Origin: Paralvinella palmiformis
Taxonomy: Eukaryota > Annelida > Polychaeta > Terebellida > Alvinellidae
NCBI GenBank assembly: GCA_025642065.1
Contig: JAODUP010000048.1
Coordinates: 321,001 to 385,000 of the forward strand
DNA length: 64,000 nucleotides
Direction: 5' to 3'
Positions 32,504 through 47,500 of this stretch are shown here, piece by piece; the stretch's first letter is position 1, and each line of letters starts with the position of its first letter. The notes under the pieces were generated by a model that did no database searches, was not told the DNA's origin, and saw only the letters and a program-made list of their open reading frames with translations. The position numbers and the translations under genes are program-made.

Positions 32504-35500
32504 TCATTTCTTCAAAACACTGATAAAAGCATCCTTGGGTACATCTACATTTCCATATCTCTTCATTTTCTTCTTGCCTTCAGCTTGCTGTCTGAGCAGT
32601 TTCATTTTACGGGTGATGTCACCACCATACTGTAATACAAAAGATTAAAAGGAGCACTAATGAAATGATGCAATGGAACACGCTCAAGATGGTGTCAATT
32701 AAATATGTCATAACCTAGTTTTTTTCGAATAGAAATCATAGAAATGGTGGGGATGTTTGGAAGGATGGTGATCTTCATCTCTTTATTGTCCGATGTTGAT
32801 AGATTGATACGTGTGACTAGATAAGACCATCAGGAAAACATAACACAGAGACAATATAATTATCATACATCTTGTGGAATCGGGCAACATACTTTGTTTA
32901 AACTGCTTAGATGCACTCATTTATAATAAAGTCAATACTATCGAATTTCGTCATTTTATCTGTAATATAAAGTCTGAATTATCTGTGTAAATTCACGAAT
33001 GTTGTCTCAAATCACATCTTCAAAACACACTGACACCTGTAATTTCTTGTAATTCACACCATAAGCAAACACACAGTCACGTGCAGGCTTACTGATTCTT
33101 ATCCCATCATGCACCACTTTCAAAGGAAGTCATATGGAGCATGAATGGTGAATGGTCAGTAATCCACTTGAAATATCACAGTTCATTACAAACATTCTTG
33201 GAAAGTGTAGCCATTATGTAATTCTGCATTTTGATTGCTTGCCCGACATAAGCCACTAACAGCTTTAAAATGGTAGCATTGCCAACTTGGCATTTGGGGA
33301 TTTTTATTGGATCTCATGACAAATGGTACGTTTTCACAATTTGAAATTAAACGCAGATATGTGTGCATATAAGGTGTTGTAAATTTCATACGTTTAAAAA
33401 AAAATTAATTTTATTTATATTGTGGCCGTGCCCAATAGGCGACAGCCAGGGGTCTCTACCCCAAACTTCAACAAACATACGTTTATTAATTGCTTATATC
33501 CTGGTCCTAGAAGAAAATTATTGTGAAACATGCCATGTTTATTCCTGCTTCATGCACTGGTGAATTGCAGTCCTAGATGTCGCTGGCAACAACCCCTTCA
33601 AAGATTCAAATGAATTCAATGAATGGTATAGTGACAAGATTAGTGAAGCCGTAGCATCTGGCAATAACATTGCCTAAACACAGATTGACTTAAAAACATC
33701 AACCCTGAAGCCACTTCACTCAGCTTGGATGTTGCATGCATTCGACAACACCGCACAACAAAAAGACATTCTTCTCAATGGCTGGGTAGACTTGGGGTTA
33801 TCAGAAGTTATACAGAAAGCAATTGAAGAAATCGATACAAATGTCAGAATTCAATCGCTTTAAATGTTTAGTGTGGCTTGTAATTAGCTTGCGTGTGAAT
33901 GTTGAGTGTTGTATTGTAAATGTATGATCACTGTTGATTGCTATGTGTGGCTCTTACGATGGTTTGTATTAAATTGAAATAAACTGCATACCATAGGATA
34001 TTGTCTGGTGATTTTATATTATGAAAATGCTGTCAATAAATTATTATCATAAGTAGGTGTTTTCTGTAATGCACCTTTCAAAAGAGGATTATATTTAGAC
34101 AGCTAGCCAATCACATCCCATGATGCATAATATTGACGATGTGTTCAACTGACTTGATATTTACATTTTCACGTTGATAAATTCCAATGCTTTTAATGTG
34201 AAATAAACATTTGTACTACTAAATATAAATAGTTTATTGACCAACGTTCAATTTAATTGCTGTATGTAGATTAATTTGCCTACACAAGCTCACATTATGG
34301 AGAACAATAGTATATACGCACAACTGTGAGCGTTCGACGAGATTTATGATGGTGTGTTAATCTATAGATCGCATAATCGGCAATTGTTAACAATCATTTT
34401 AATTTGGTTACTTTTTGCAATTCGGCAAATTAAAACGACTGTCAACATTTGCCAATCTATAGTAATAATGGCTATGAATTGATCAGCAACAAAAAAGAGA
34501 TTTCTTTAGCCACACTCAATATTAATGTTAATTCTTCAATTCCTGGCTAATAGTTTTGTAATATATGTACAAATAACTTAGGAAAGAGACTATAATCTCG
34601 GTGAATACCAATCATTGTTTCAAAAAACCCAATTATGGTGAATTTGATGCTTGAATACACTGACAAATATAGCTGTATATATTGCATATACTACACTGGC
34701 AAATATAACTGTACATATATCATATATAAAAAACTGGCAAACTTAACTGGCAAGTATATCACCTATTACACAATGGCTAATATAGCTGTATATATTTCAT
34801 ATACTATCCTGGCAAATATAGCTGTATATATCACATATAATACACTGGCAAATATAGCTGTATATATCACATATACTATACTGACAAATATAGCTGTACA
34901 TATATCATATATAAAAAACTGGCAAACATAACTGGCAAGTATATCACCTATTACACAATGGCTAATATAGCTGTATATATTTCATATACTACACTGGCAA
35001 ATATAGCTGTATATATCACATATACTACTCTGGCAAATAATAATAATAGTAATGGCCGAAATGGCAGTTTTTAATGTGGCTGGCAACCTCAAATGAGGGA
35101 GACACATATATGGTCTGTAATTCATAGCTTTCCCACAGAGACTAATTCTAAATAAATTTAGAATATATGGCATATTTGGTGGAGAAAACATTGCCAGTTG
35201 CTTGGCTGGGTGAAAAACTCCTCCTACTATAGTGCCACGGCCGAGGCGCGAACCTGCCACTTCCCGCACAGAATGACCATAGCTATAGGTAAATAGTCTC
35301 ATGCTCTACCCACAAGGCCAAAGAAGCGGTACATATAGCTGTATCTATCACATATAATTTAAAACAAAAACAAAAAACTGGCATAGCAATATTCTAAACA
35401 CTAGGTATGCCATTAACATAAAGTAACCCATATACTTCTGGATCAAGAAACTCTTGCACAATACTGGATAAACATACTGGTTGAATTATTTAATTTACCA

Positions 35501-38500
35501 GTAGCTATATAAACAAGTAAAAAATAAATTGAAATACTTACACATTTTGCAAGGACGTCTTTCCTGTAAGCTTTGATGGTATCCCTGACAAGGATTTTAC
35601 TGCTTAATTTTGCCTGGATTGCAATCTCAAAAAGCTGTCTTGGTATAGCCTCCTTCAGTTTGGCTACAACCCTTTTCGAGTTTTCTAACACTTTTGAGGA
35701 GTGGCAGATCATCGCTAGTTCATCAACAATCAGACCATTCAGTGCAAAGTCTACCTGTTTAATGCCAATAAAATAAATCTGTTTAGCTTCTAGCTGTGAT
35801 GATAGGGACAGAGGTGAACAACTTGTTGAATGATAGGTCAGTCTTTAAAATGATCAGACAATTATCGGATGGTTATCAAGAATCATGAAAGTCAAAAGCA
35901 CAACTAAGTAAATATATGGAGAGACAACTCTAATTATTTGTATACACATTGTTATTGATCTGTAGTTACCTTAACCAAGTTGGCAGATTCATAACCATAA
36001 TCTTCATAGTCAAAACTGAAAAATGTCAAGTGAATGATTCTGAACAGCGGTATATTATGAAAAGATCTGATATGTAATCTCAGAGTTCTGGGTACTTATT
36101 CAATATATGGCCATGCTAAATCATGAATACCTTGTTAATTATCACAACAACAAAAAAACCTAAATAAATATTATAACCACTGACCTGGCATATCCAGATG
36201 TGATGGATTTCAATTCATCAAAGAAATCCACAATAATCTCATTTAATGGGAAGACTACTTTGAACATAATACGCTTGTTATCTATGTACAGCTGATCCTT
36301 CAACTGACCCCGACGACTCTAAATAACAATATATAATATAAGTGTGTGTGTGTGTGTGTGTGTGTGCATCCATATTCCAGCATAAACACTTCATGCACAG
36401 ATATTCTATACAAATAAAACTTTACATTTGCACCATATAAATGTTTCACATATAAATATTTGGCTGATAGTCATCATGACCAATATTTAGAATATGTTCA
36501 TTTACCAATCTATCTAAGAGCTACTGTATGGCATATTGCCATGTTGTTCACTTACTAAGAACAAAGAGGTAACACTTCCCATGTAACTATCTGGTGTTAT
36601 AATTGTACTCAGTACTACAGGCTCCGAACACTCGGATATGATGGAAGGATCTGGAAACTAAAAAGGGATAATATTATTAAATTATTATTATTAGGCCCAA
36701 AGCATAACAAACGTTAATTCATAAAAATTAAATGACCTATTTTATTTGTCTTCTATATTTTTGCTAATTCTTACCTAATTGTTACTCATAGCAGACATGG
36801 GGTCAATTCCATTTGGTCAATTCCACATAAAATTTATCAATTCCAAATTTTTCAATTCCAATTCCATTTTTTACAGACTCTTTACCTACTACTTTTTCCC
36901 ATGAGTAGATACTCCAAGTACCTACTCCGAGTACCTACTTGGAATACCTACTCAGAGTAGTTTATATTCCAAGTAGGATTATCATGGAAGAAATATTTCT
37001 GAATTAAAAAATTAAAGGGTAAATTAATTTGTGGATTTAATGTTTTTGTAGGAAATTCCAATTCCATTTTTTTTAAATAATCAATTCCAATTCTGGAATT
37101 GGAAATGACCATCAATTCCAATCCCAGAATTGAATTGACCCCATGTCTGACTCATAGTGCATGTTATACCTATCTCAAATAAAATGTTCATTGGTAATAC
37201 ATTTACTGGCAAAACACTTATTACAGCAGTGATAAGCTAATGTTACAATTAAGCATATTTTGCAAATGTTTATGTCATTAATGTAAGTATTAAAATGTTC
37301 CATCCCAATCATAACTCACATGAGAAGGGTTTAATATAGTAATTTCTTCTCCTTTGTACTGCTTTATATTTTTTGCTCCAATTATTTTCACTGAAAAAAT
37401 TAAACATTAATAAATAGTTAGTGCTTCTCATGAAAATTTTAAACACTTCATTGTCAGATTCATTTGTAATTGATGTTAACATGAAATTTGTTATCCATAA
37501 TTTCAGTAAAGAACAACTAACACAAACAACATTTTGGATATCACATAAAAACCAGTAATCACCAAATTCCAGTTTTGCCATTTATAAAAAAGACACCCCA
37601 TTTTTTTTAATTTGTACCAATACTTCTTTGGCAGATACCAAAAAAAGATAACTTATTAAATTTAAATAAACCACTCCTGAAAAAAAGAAATGAAAACTAT
37701 TTGATGTCCATTTACTTCTTCCAGTCAGCACTTTTCATGAATATGAAACATACTGTAAATAAACTGAATCAGCATTGATGCATTTGGATGTTTATTCCCA
37801 AGAGTGGTTAAACAAATTATTATATGTTTTTTACAAACCTCTATATAATATGTTTATGTGGGAAATCTGACATCATGGAAGTGTGTCAATCATCTAATTT
37901 CTATCCAGATTTGACAATTTGTGTACATTATGCTATATGGGTTTCCTGTAAGTATTTACTATATTAGCTATTCCCTTTGTCCCAAATATAAACTACACTA
38001 CCAAGCATACAATAAGAAGAATGCTTGGGGCAGCAAAAACTGGCGTAAACCACATGTTTTAGTAAATAGCTCAAGTTGTTATTGACAAATATTCTGTATT
38101 ATTTGTTGTTCACATTAAACAAAACACTGGATAAAACTTTCAACTAAGATAATATTTAGCTTTCAAACTGTAATATATTATGACGAATCATAATACATAT
38201 AAAACCCCAGTCATTAAATGTACCAACCTTTATAAGGAACATTTGGTGAAGTGATGATAACACTGGCATCATACTCTTGCTCCAGTCTCTGACTAAACAC
38301 ATCCATGTGAAGCAAACCGAGGAAGCCAAGTCTCCAACCTTGTCCTAATGCTGCACTGTTTTCAAATAACCCAATATATGATGAGCATCTGTCTACATAC
38401 ACCAGATATTACAATCAGACAATAAATAGCTTAATTTAGTGAATGTGCTAAAAGATCACCCACTAACTTATTATAGTATCACCTTAAGTATGTTATAGTA

Positions 38501-41500
38501 CTTATCTGCTCACTATAATATTTACCTGCTACTTATTATACTTTCCTATTATCTAATATATTTATTTACAATCTATTATATTTATTTGACTATATTTACC
38601 GGCTATCTAGAAGCATCACTAACTCATTCTAGGACCATTTTAAGTATGCTGTTGCATTTATCTGCACTTAGCTATAATATTTACTTGTTATTTATTATAT
38701 TAGCTTCCAATCTGTTATCTTTACCTGCAATCTATTATAATAATTTTATTTATTTGCAAACTATCATATTTCCCTATTACATTTACCTGCTATCTGCTAT
38801 ATTTACCCATTATCTGTTATATTTACCCATTATCTGTTATATTTACCCATTATCTGTTATATTTATCTGCTATCTGTTATATTAACCTACTATCTAGTAC
38901 ATTTACTACCTATCTGTTATATTTACCTGCTATCTATTGTATTTATCTGCAATATTTTATACTTGCCTACTCCTTATCTATTCCAGTCGTACCCACCCTA
39001 CATAATTAACTGGTTCCAAAAGTTGTGACATAAACTGGTTTTGGATTTAAACCAGATGTAATGCCTTTCGATGTAAATGAATTATTGTATAACTTTTTTT
39101 ATGTCTATAATAAATTTTATTAAATTTTAAATTGTTTTTAGCTTCTTACATTTCTATGGTTAATCTATTTATTTTACATTGTTTTATTTTGACATAGCTG
39201 AGTGACATAACAGCCAACATAATGACGTTTGCTGAGCTGAAATTTACTCTAGAAGAGTGACATAAAGACAAACTTGACGTAGGCCAAAATGATGTAAAGT
39301 GGGGTATTACTGCATATTTACCATTGACCCAAAAGACAATTAGACTTTGCACACAGTGGTGTTTGATTGGGTCTCCATGACCAAACAACGCTGATTTCTG
39401 TTCGGAGCGAAAAACACTGTTGAAGCGGCTGCGCTTCAAGTTTTGAACCTAAGAATACGGACATTTATTGTGGTGTGCATTATAATTTTGTGTGTGCAGA
39501 GAATCTGTATTACTCCTGTCTTATTATATGCCATCAAATATGTAAATATCGACTTATGCAAGTCCGGAGATCTAGTTTAGTTGGGATCAAATGGCAGAGA
39601 TGGGTCAGGGGTTGTTAAATAAGCTAAATATAATAATTAATTTCCCACAACAAAAAAAACAACGCTTTAACAGTTATTTTAAATATGTTCCTTATACTTA
39701 CTGATGAAAAGATATTACTTTTGTATTACTTTCACGCCCACGGCTTATGCAACCATCAACACAACGATAATTCACCATGTTTATAAATCTGATTTTGCAG
39801 TATGCGTTCCTTTTTGACATGGAAGTTGGGACTTGTTTGCCATCAAATTGACGGCTGTGTTCGGTCTAGTTTTCTTTCAGGTCAATGATATTTACCTACT
39901 ATCCATTATATTTACCTGCTGTCAATATTCACACTGACACTAGAGTCGTTCAGTAATAGTTTCTCTATAGCACTGCGTAAAGCAGAATATTCTGACTGAT
40001 CAACTGGATAAATACCAGCAAATACCTGAAATAACAAAGACATCGCATCAGAAGCCTATACTAACTGTTAAATATGGAGTCCTAATGTTAAACACCAACC
40101 AATAATTATCATCTAGTGATGCCCCATCACTTACCATAGGTTTAGCTGGCTTAAAGCCTGGCAGTGATTTTACAGGAACCATATCCTGATATATTGTATC
40201 ACCAATTTGTGCCTCTTTTGTCATTTTCATACCACAGATCAAATATCCAACCTGCCCAGCATATCTATGATTATATAAAAACATTCCAACATAATAACAA
40301 CTTTTCTTATGTCTGTAACCAAACAAATGCTGCATTTAAACATATACTATGACTTACATATATATATAGTTTATTAATGTGGCTGTTTTATAAATAAGAA
40401 GCACAGCTCTGTATGGACACAAGAATTAAACTAAATGCCATAAGCAGATACTTACAGTGTATTTGTTTCTTGCTCATTTGGATACATTATGCCTGTTTCC
40501 TGAACTTCATATACTTTTCCTGTATAATTAGACTTTATTTTTGTCCCTGAAAGAGTTTGAATTGGGTTTACTTTTTTTTTCATGAAAAATCAGTTCCAGT
40601 TGTTTTACCTTAAACATGATACAATAATAGATCTAAAGCAAAAAAGTTGGCAAAACAAAGATCTTATTCCATCGGAAAGAAACCAGAGATGATCATAGAA
40701 ATACAGCAGGCCAGAGTGTCTCCACATTAGGGATGTGTCACAGTCACAAAACAAATGCTTAACATTTAGTTTTGTTTGTTGTTATTCAAATGATTTCAGG
40801 GTGAAATGTGTCACATAAATATGGATGTTATCCACTTAAAAGTTAAATGAATAAAAGAATAGACCAATAAACCTGTTTTGTGTTATTCTTAAAGAAATTT
40901 AAAAGAAAATTCTATTTTAATGTTCAAAACACCATCTCCCCAAAACAAAACACCTAAGACTGGATAGGCCTATTTTATACCAACTTTGTAATGTGACAAG
41001 GTTGCAGAATATAGGACAAAAATAAATTAACATATATTTACAGGCTCTGATGCCATTTCCAGGTTATGAATAAATCTAAAGTGGCATTTAAATATAAAAA
41101 ATTGTTGGCACCTGCATTAGTGCATTGCCACAATTCATTGCTTTAATTGGTTTAAAACAATTGTATCGTGTCAGGTCCTCCCGACCACAAATGCTCACAG
41201 ATCCATCATATGAAGACGACCCTTACTCCCCACTGACAGCTTACAGTGCAGCGTATGACCTATATACCCCAGTCATCAAATTATAATAATCCTGGACTGT
41301 ACATTTATGTAATGGACAACTCACAACTTACCTTTTTTAATTGTTCCATCTATAAGAGCTATGCTAGATATAGCTCCTCGCCATTTGTCATACCATGAGT
41401 CAAAGATCAATGCCTTCAAGGGAGCATTACGGTCAGCCTGTGGGCTGGAGAAAATTACATTAAACGTAGTTGCCCATACAAACGCTAACTAGTACAAAGT

Positions 41501-44500
41501 ACTGGATAAAGTTTTGACACAAATGAGCAACTCACCATGGAAGTCTTTCAATGATTGCCTTTAGCACAAGATCAATACCAGTACCAAGTTTAGCTGAAAT
41601 CTGAAGTAAAAGTTTACGTGTATGCATGCATACAAGAGCACGTTTGTATGTTTGCATATTTGTGTGTGTGTGCATGCATGTGCACACACACACACATACA
41701 CACTTGGATTGAGAACATGTCTTTTGTACTTGACAAATATAGCAAATATATTCATTCTGAAGAATGTCACTGGAAATCACATTCTCCTCAAAGTATGAAC
41801 AAAACAGATTTTTTTATAATGGCAAACTCAATTCAAATGATCAAATATATGGATTGTGTACACATAAATATATTAATGAAGAAAAAAATTCATCATTACT
41901 AATCATTCTATCAATTGGGTAAAAATCATTACTTTCATATTATTATGACAAACAACGTTTATGTTGCTTTACATTAGAGAAAACTAAATCCTCTCGGCAG
42001 ATAACATTAAATTTTGTAACTTATTGATATACAAGTTTCACGCTAATACTTTACCACACATAAGAAAGCATATAATCATGAAATGTATCAACCACTATTA
42101 GCCATCATTAATCTACCTGAAGGATATCAGACTTGCCAATATCGAAAAGTGACTCCATCTGCTGGCAGACTTCATCGGGTCTCGCTCCCTTCAAGTCAAT
42201 CTTGTTTAGGACAGGAATTATGACTAAGTCTCTCTCAAATGCCAAATAGAAGTTAGCCACTGTCTGAGCCTGAACTCCCTGATTGATTCATAACAAATAT
42301 CAAAATATAACTCTTCATGTATTATTTACATCGTTCACCTACAACAAGAAGCCTGTACAACTTGAATTAATGTGAAAGCTAGTATTATGTCTTTACTGAT
42401 GAATAATAGTTTACTGTCTGGTTACCGTAACGAAGAAATAGAATATTTAGTTATTATAGGAAAAGGCACACTTTGGACGATACTTTGGGGACATCCATTT
42501 TCAAGGACAAGACACAAGGGCAAATCTCTGCAAGGTTTTCTTTAATGTGAATACAGATTATATCAGACATGACTTCTTTCATTTCAATTAATTGGATTTC
42601 TGGTCAAGTGGCCAGCATTGCCAATTTGGTACTAGCATGAGATGGGTATTATTAGGGGTATCAGCCAAAAGAATTACTATTTATGGCATTGAGCTAAGTG
42701 CAAATTTTCTGTGCCTCGTGGGAAGCTATAAGGAAACCCGCAGGAGGAATCTTCAAGTCTCTAGACTAACATTTTGAGTTATTTCCAGAATTATGTAAAG
42801 AAAGATGCTAACACTTAAATAAAATTGACTTGCCTGCAGGTTAAGTTTTGTGAGTACCAAATATGCACAACCTGTTTAAGGTGGTCTGGAGTAACATTAT
42901 TCACAATTACAGTCAGAATGCAAACATATTGTCTTGGAGGTGATCAAGAAATCCCGATGGCAGTTCAACTTTCCCTTGTACGTCAGGCATATTCTAGTTT
43001 AGAACACTGGCTTAGTGCCATATACCATAAAGGATGGTTGACAGTGAATCAGTTCGAGGCACATCACTTGCTTACAGATGTGATCCTCTGGTCATACTAA
43101 CAGTTCTTGCAGAAAGGGGTACAAACAAATATATAGACAGTGATAGAGAAAAACTACACACATGGGATAGGACATTATACCAACCCATTCGCTACTAACC
43201 TGATTGGCATCAACCAGTAACACCACACCCTGACATGCTGATAAAGATCTGGATACCTCATAACTGAAATCCACATGACCCTGAATCATAGACATATACA
43301 AACAAAAACAAATCAGCCAGCTAAACAACAAAGTAAAATATATACGTCTTATACAAGCTTTATTTTCAATAAGGATGACAATGTTTTATACAGTATTTGA
43401 CAAAGGTTACATACTAGCAGCCAAATGATAACAACAGAATGGAGGAATCTAAGCCATAGATAACACATAAAAGTTTACTTGAAATAAAACATTTAAACTC
43501 ATTTTTCGTTTTCATTTCAAAACTTAAGAATTTCTATAAGGCTTTTTTGCTACATAATTATAAAGCATTAACGTATAATTTGCTGGAGACATGTAGCATA
43601 CTAACTGGTGTATCGATGAGATTTAGCAAATAGGTTGTGTCTTGGTACTGATAGATAAGTGACGCTGTCTGGGCTTTGACTGTTATACCTCTTTCTCTCT
43701 CAACCTGTAACTTGTCTAACACTTGCTTGTTATCAGCACTTCTGGATATGGTACCTTGTAAAATATTACCAATATCTTATCATACAAGAGACACCAATGT
43801 ACAGTACAGTAAGAAATCTTTCCAAGCATCAGCTCCCATGCCGTGGAGTAACTTGCCGTATTATATTAAACTTCCAGCAAGCAAAGAAACATTTTGTAAG
43901 AATCTTAAAACCCACTTATTTAAATTAGCCTATCTATAATAAAATTAACCATCATATTTATGTATAGAATGCATCTGCATTACGTGAGCAAGAACATGTT
44001 TTAATTCTGGTTTCATTGTGGAGCACCTCAGAGCAACTGGAGTTGATTAGGGTGCTATAAAAAAAATATTATTAGTATCTTAACCAAAAATATTATATTT
44101 ACGTCACCAAATTGGAAACATTACCCGTATACTCTAGGAGTCGGTCAGCTAATGTACTCTTGCCATGGTCAATGTGTGCTATAATACTAAAATTTCGTAT
44201 TCTATCAGGAGAAAATTCATCTAAGTCAATCTGCAAACAGAAAATTAGAGAAGGAATACAATATAACCATGCAATTAAACTTATCATTGTTAATTAGTTT
44301 AGTATGAAAATGGCTGTAATAATGTTATGAAAAATACCTTTTTGGACTGATTGCATGTGGCAGCAGTTGTGTGAATCCATGACCTATAAAATTTAAGTAA
44401 AACCCTCAGTATTAATTGTAAAATTGTGACTCATAGAAATCAAAGACCTAAAACAATAATCATTTTTAATTCAGTCAAGTCGGTGATTATCCAGGACCTA

Positions 44501-47500
44501 CTTGTAATGACTGAAAGAACTGATTGATAATTGATTACAAATAAATGGAAGGCTGTGACAAAAATTACACTGATGTTCTCTTGAGCAACAACAGTTTAAA
44601 ATTAATATACATGGATGATTGATGTTTTTTTACAGCCACTTTTGTGCACATGGTAGGCTAAATGGGCCATGCGACGTCCAAAGGTAATGAAGCGAAGTCA
44701 AAGATGAAACACCCTTCAGATATGCCAACCCCGAGATTCGAACACGGGTGGTAGTGATCTGTGGTCCAACATGCTACCGCTAAATCATGGAGGTGTCCTT
44801 AATATACATGGATGAATTGATTTTATGCCATTGGATATTTAGACAACAGTGATCTATAATAGAGGCATAATGTTGCACATTCTGGCCTTGATCAATTTTA
44901 AATGGTTACTATGCCATGGCTTTGAAAATAATTGATATACTTTAAAAGTAAAATCAATGATAACACTAACAGTAACAATTTATTATCAGTTTAAACATGA
45001 TATCTTCCAACAGAGAACATGAACAACAATATTAATTACATTAATCTACCTTTCATAATTATCAAAACTGTAATTACTCTATTATGCACTCAAAACAGCT
45101 GGTCAATAAATCAGAATCTGACATATCAACTCGCTATCAGACAGTCATACTTCTCATTAAAAATTCATATCCAATGGTATATATCCTAAATATATTAATT
45201 ATGGTATTACATGGAACATTCCACCACAATTCTTAATCACTGACTCAACTAGAAATGAACAGTTGGTTAGAGAATAGTGGAATACTCTGAATAAGGTGAC
45301 ACTCAAACAAACTGTAACTTCCTAAAGAACTGATAATCACATCAGACTCTACATATCTATATGAGGATAAGGAGGCAATATGCCAATGAAAAATGTTTGG
45401 AAGAGTAATGCTAAATTCAGGCTATAAACCAACATCGTCTTTTAAAATACATTAAAACATGTATATTAAACATGAATGTTTCTTCGTATATCACTTTCAC
45501 ATGTATGGGTTAACAGGGATTTACTTTCAAGTTGTTTTCTAATGTGCTCGATTGATATCCATTTTATTGTTGTTTTCAGTTGTTTAATAACTGTAATATC
45601 TAATATACATTATTATGAGTCAATTTTCAAGTTCGGGTTTCCTTCATAACTTGTCACTCACAAGCCACTGGGAATTGATCTATAACCTTCTTTGGTCATT
45701 GTCTGGTTGACCTCTAGACATGTTTACGTTGAATGCTGTGAGAAGATCCTAGTTATACAATTTATAGCAACTGATTTATAAGGGACAGAGTTATCAAGAA
45801 CTCATGTGGCCAAGTTTCTGCTGATTTTAGATAATGTTCAGTTAAGTTGTTTAGCCTCAGTGTTTGTCACATCTGTGGGGGGTCTACCAAGGGAAACAAA
45901 TGCCAGAAACACAGGCATAACATGGAGATGAACTCACAACCTCAAGATTTGCAACTTTTGTTCCTCTAATCACTGCACACTCAGAACACCCTCAATTTTA
46001 GATGATGTAAGGAATGACTGGATTTTTCACGAATCCTGGTAAACATTTCTAGATTAGACTACCTGCTGCTAACTCGGATGGTAACCTTTAAATTGACCAT
46101 GAACTGGACCTACTGGTCAGAGACTGAATGTTTTAAGTCAAAGCTTCGGGAAAATGCTTATTTTTTTTAATTTTATTCTCCTTGGTAAAATGTTTCCTCC
46201 ATCTCCATGCTGAGAATCAGATGTAACAGTAAGACTATACTGAAATTGATCAAAATGTACTAGTTAAGGTTGAAACTTGAATATGCTGAGCTCTCATTGT
46301 TACTATTTTGCAGTTAAAATATTAATACAAATGCTCCAGAACTTGACCATTGAGCATTTTAATGGTTTTTGTCATACTTTTCTTCTTGGTTTTCCTCTCA
46401 TTACATTCTCTATTTTTTAGTCCACCTTTTCACACTTTCCTGCTTTAAATGATTTATAATATGTACCAGAAGCCACTGAGAGCTTTCAATAAAAGAAATT
46501 CTTGGCTTTTGATAGTCACAGCTTATTATCTCTTTCTGATCATCAAAGAGGTTGGTCAACCCTGCTCTGAATCTAATCTTAATGTCTAGCCACTAAACCT
46601 AACTCTGGCTCATGAAAAATTTGAGTCATCTTCTTTAGTTTATCATAAAATATATAACATATAATACAGGTAAAAGAATCAGTGCCATTTCTGAAAAGAA
46701 ATCTTCCCTTTTAAAATGGAAATTATGGCATTAGAAATGGAATCAGTCTTATTTTGAGATGTGATAGAAATGGAATTTATGAAAATGTCTCATTTTGAAA
46801 TGGAATGTTTTCTGAAATAGAAAACCTGTCCAAATATTTGGTACCGGTCCAAAGGATCACAAGTTCAATCCCACAAAATGACCTAAGGTTTTCCAGAGAT
46901 TAATTTCCTGGAATAGAACATCATGTTAAACGAATTAAAAAGGTGAGACATTAAAACTAAAAGCACTTCGAGGACATAAAACACTCTGGCAATGATCACC
47001 ATCAGAGAAATAATTCAGCTGGATCTGTCTATACTGCTTAGCCTGTAAGTGATAAAGGACAAGATTTTCTGGTAAATATCACAGTGGGCAACACCACAAA
47101 TTACCACCTTTGTCCAATACACCCAAAGCAGGAAATACTAGAAACGTTCATTATGAAGTCATTACCAGACATGGGAGTAGGTTTTGCAAGTAGGTACTCA
47201 GAGTACCTACTCATGATAAAAAGTAGTAGGTTAAAAAAGAGTCAGTAAAAACAGAATTGGAATTGATAAATTTTGAATAGGAATTGATAAATTTGATGTA
47301 GAATTGGAATTAACCAATTGGAATTGAGTGGAATTGGAACTGACAAAATGGAACTGATCCCATATCTGATAATTATGTTATTTGTTGTATGTTGGGAATA
47401 ATAAAGTTGGCTATTATTTTATTGAAAGGATAAATATAAATGTTTACCAAAATATAAGATTATAATTTTTCCACATATCATTTGCTATATACGAAACAAG

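Noticed and set aside
34635..34931. 98-codon open frame on the plus strand
   Set aside because: It is a translation of the 36-bp minisatellite; the unit length is a multiple of three so stops do not accumulate.
38780..38960. CRISPR-like regular repeats
   Set aside because: The 20-bp units are directly adjacent without spacers and the genome is eukaryotic; it is a minisatellite.
41332..41437. GUF1 exon 8 starting at 41437
   Set aside because: The donor of the previous exon leaves two bases over; only the acceptor giving 41444 keeps the frame and yields LPCPQADRN, matching the family.
42825..43100. 91-codon open frame as a gene within a GUF1 intron
   Set aside because: No family resemblance, promoter or splice context; kept only as an unidentified segment.
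44103..44126. GUF1 exon 3 ending at the earlier gtaatg donor
   Set aside because: It would break the frame with the next exon; the donor at 44102 (gtaaat) gives a continuous protein with [15 protein letters not shown].
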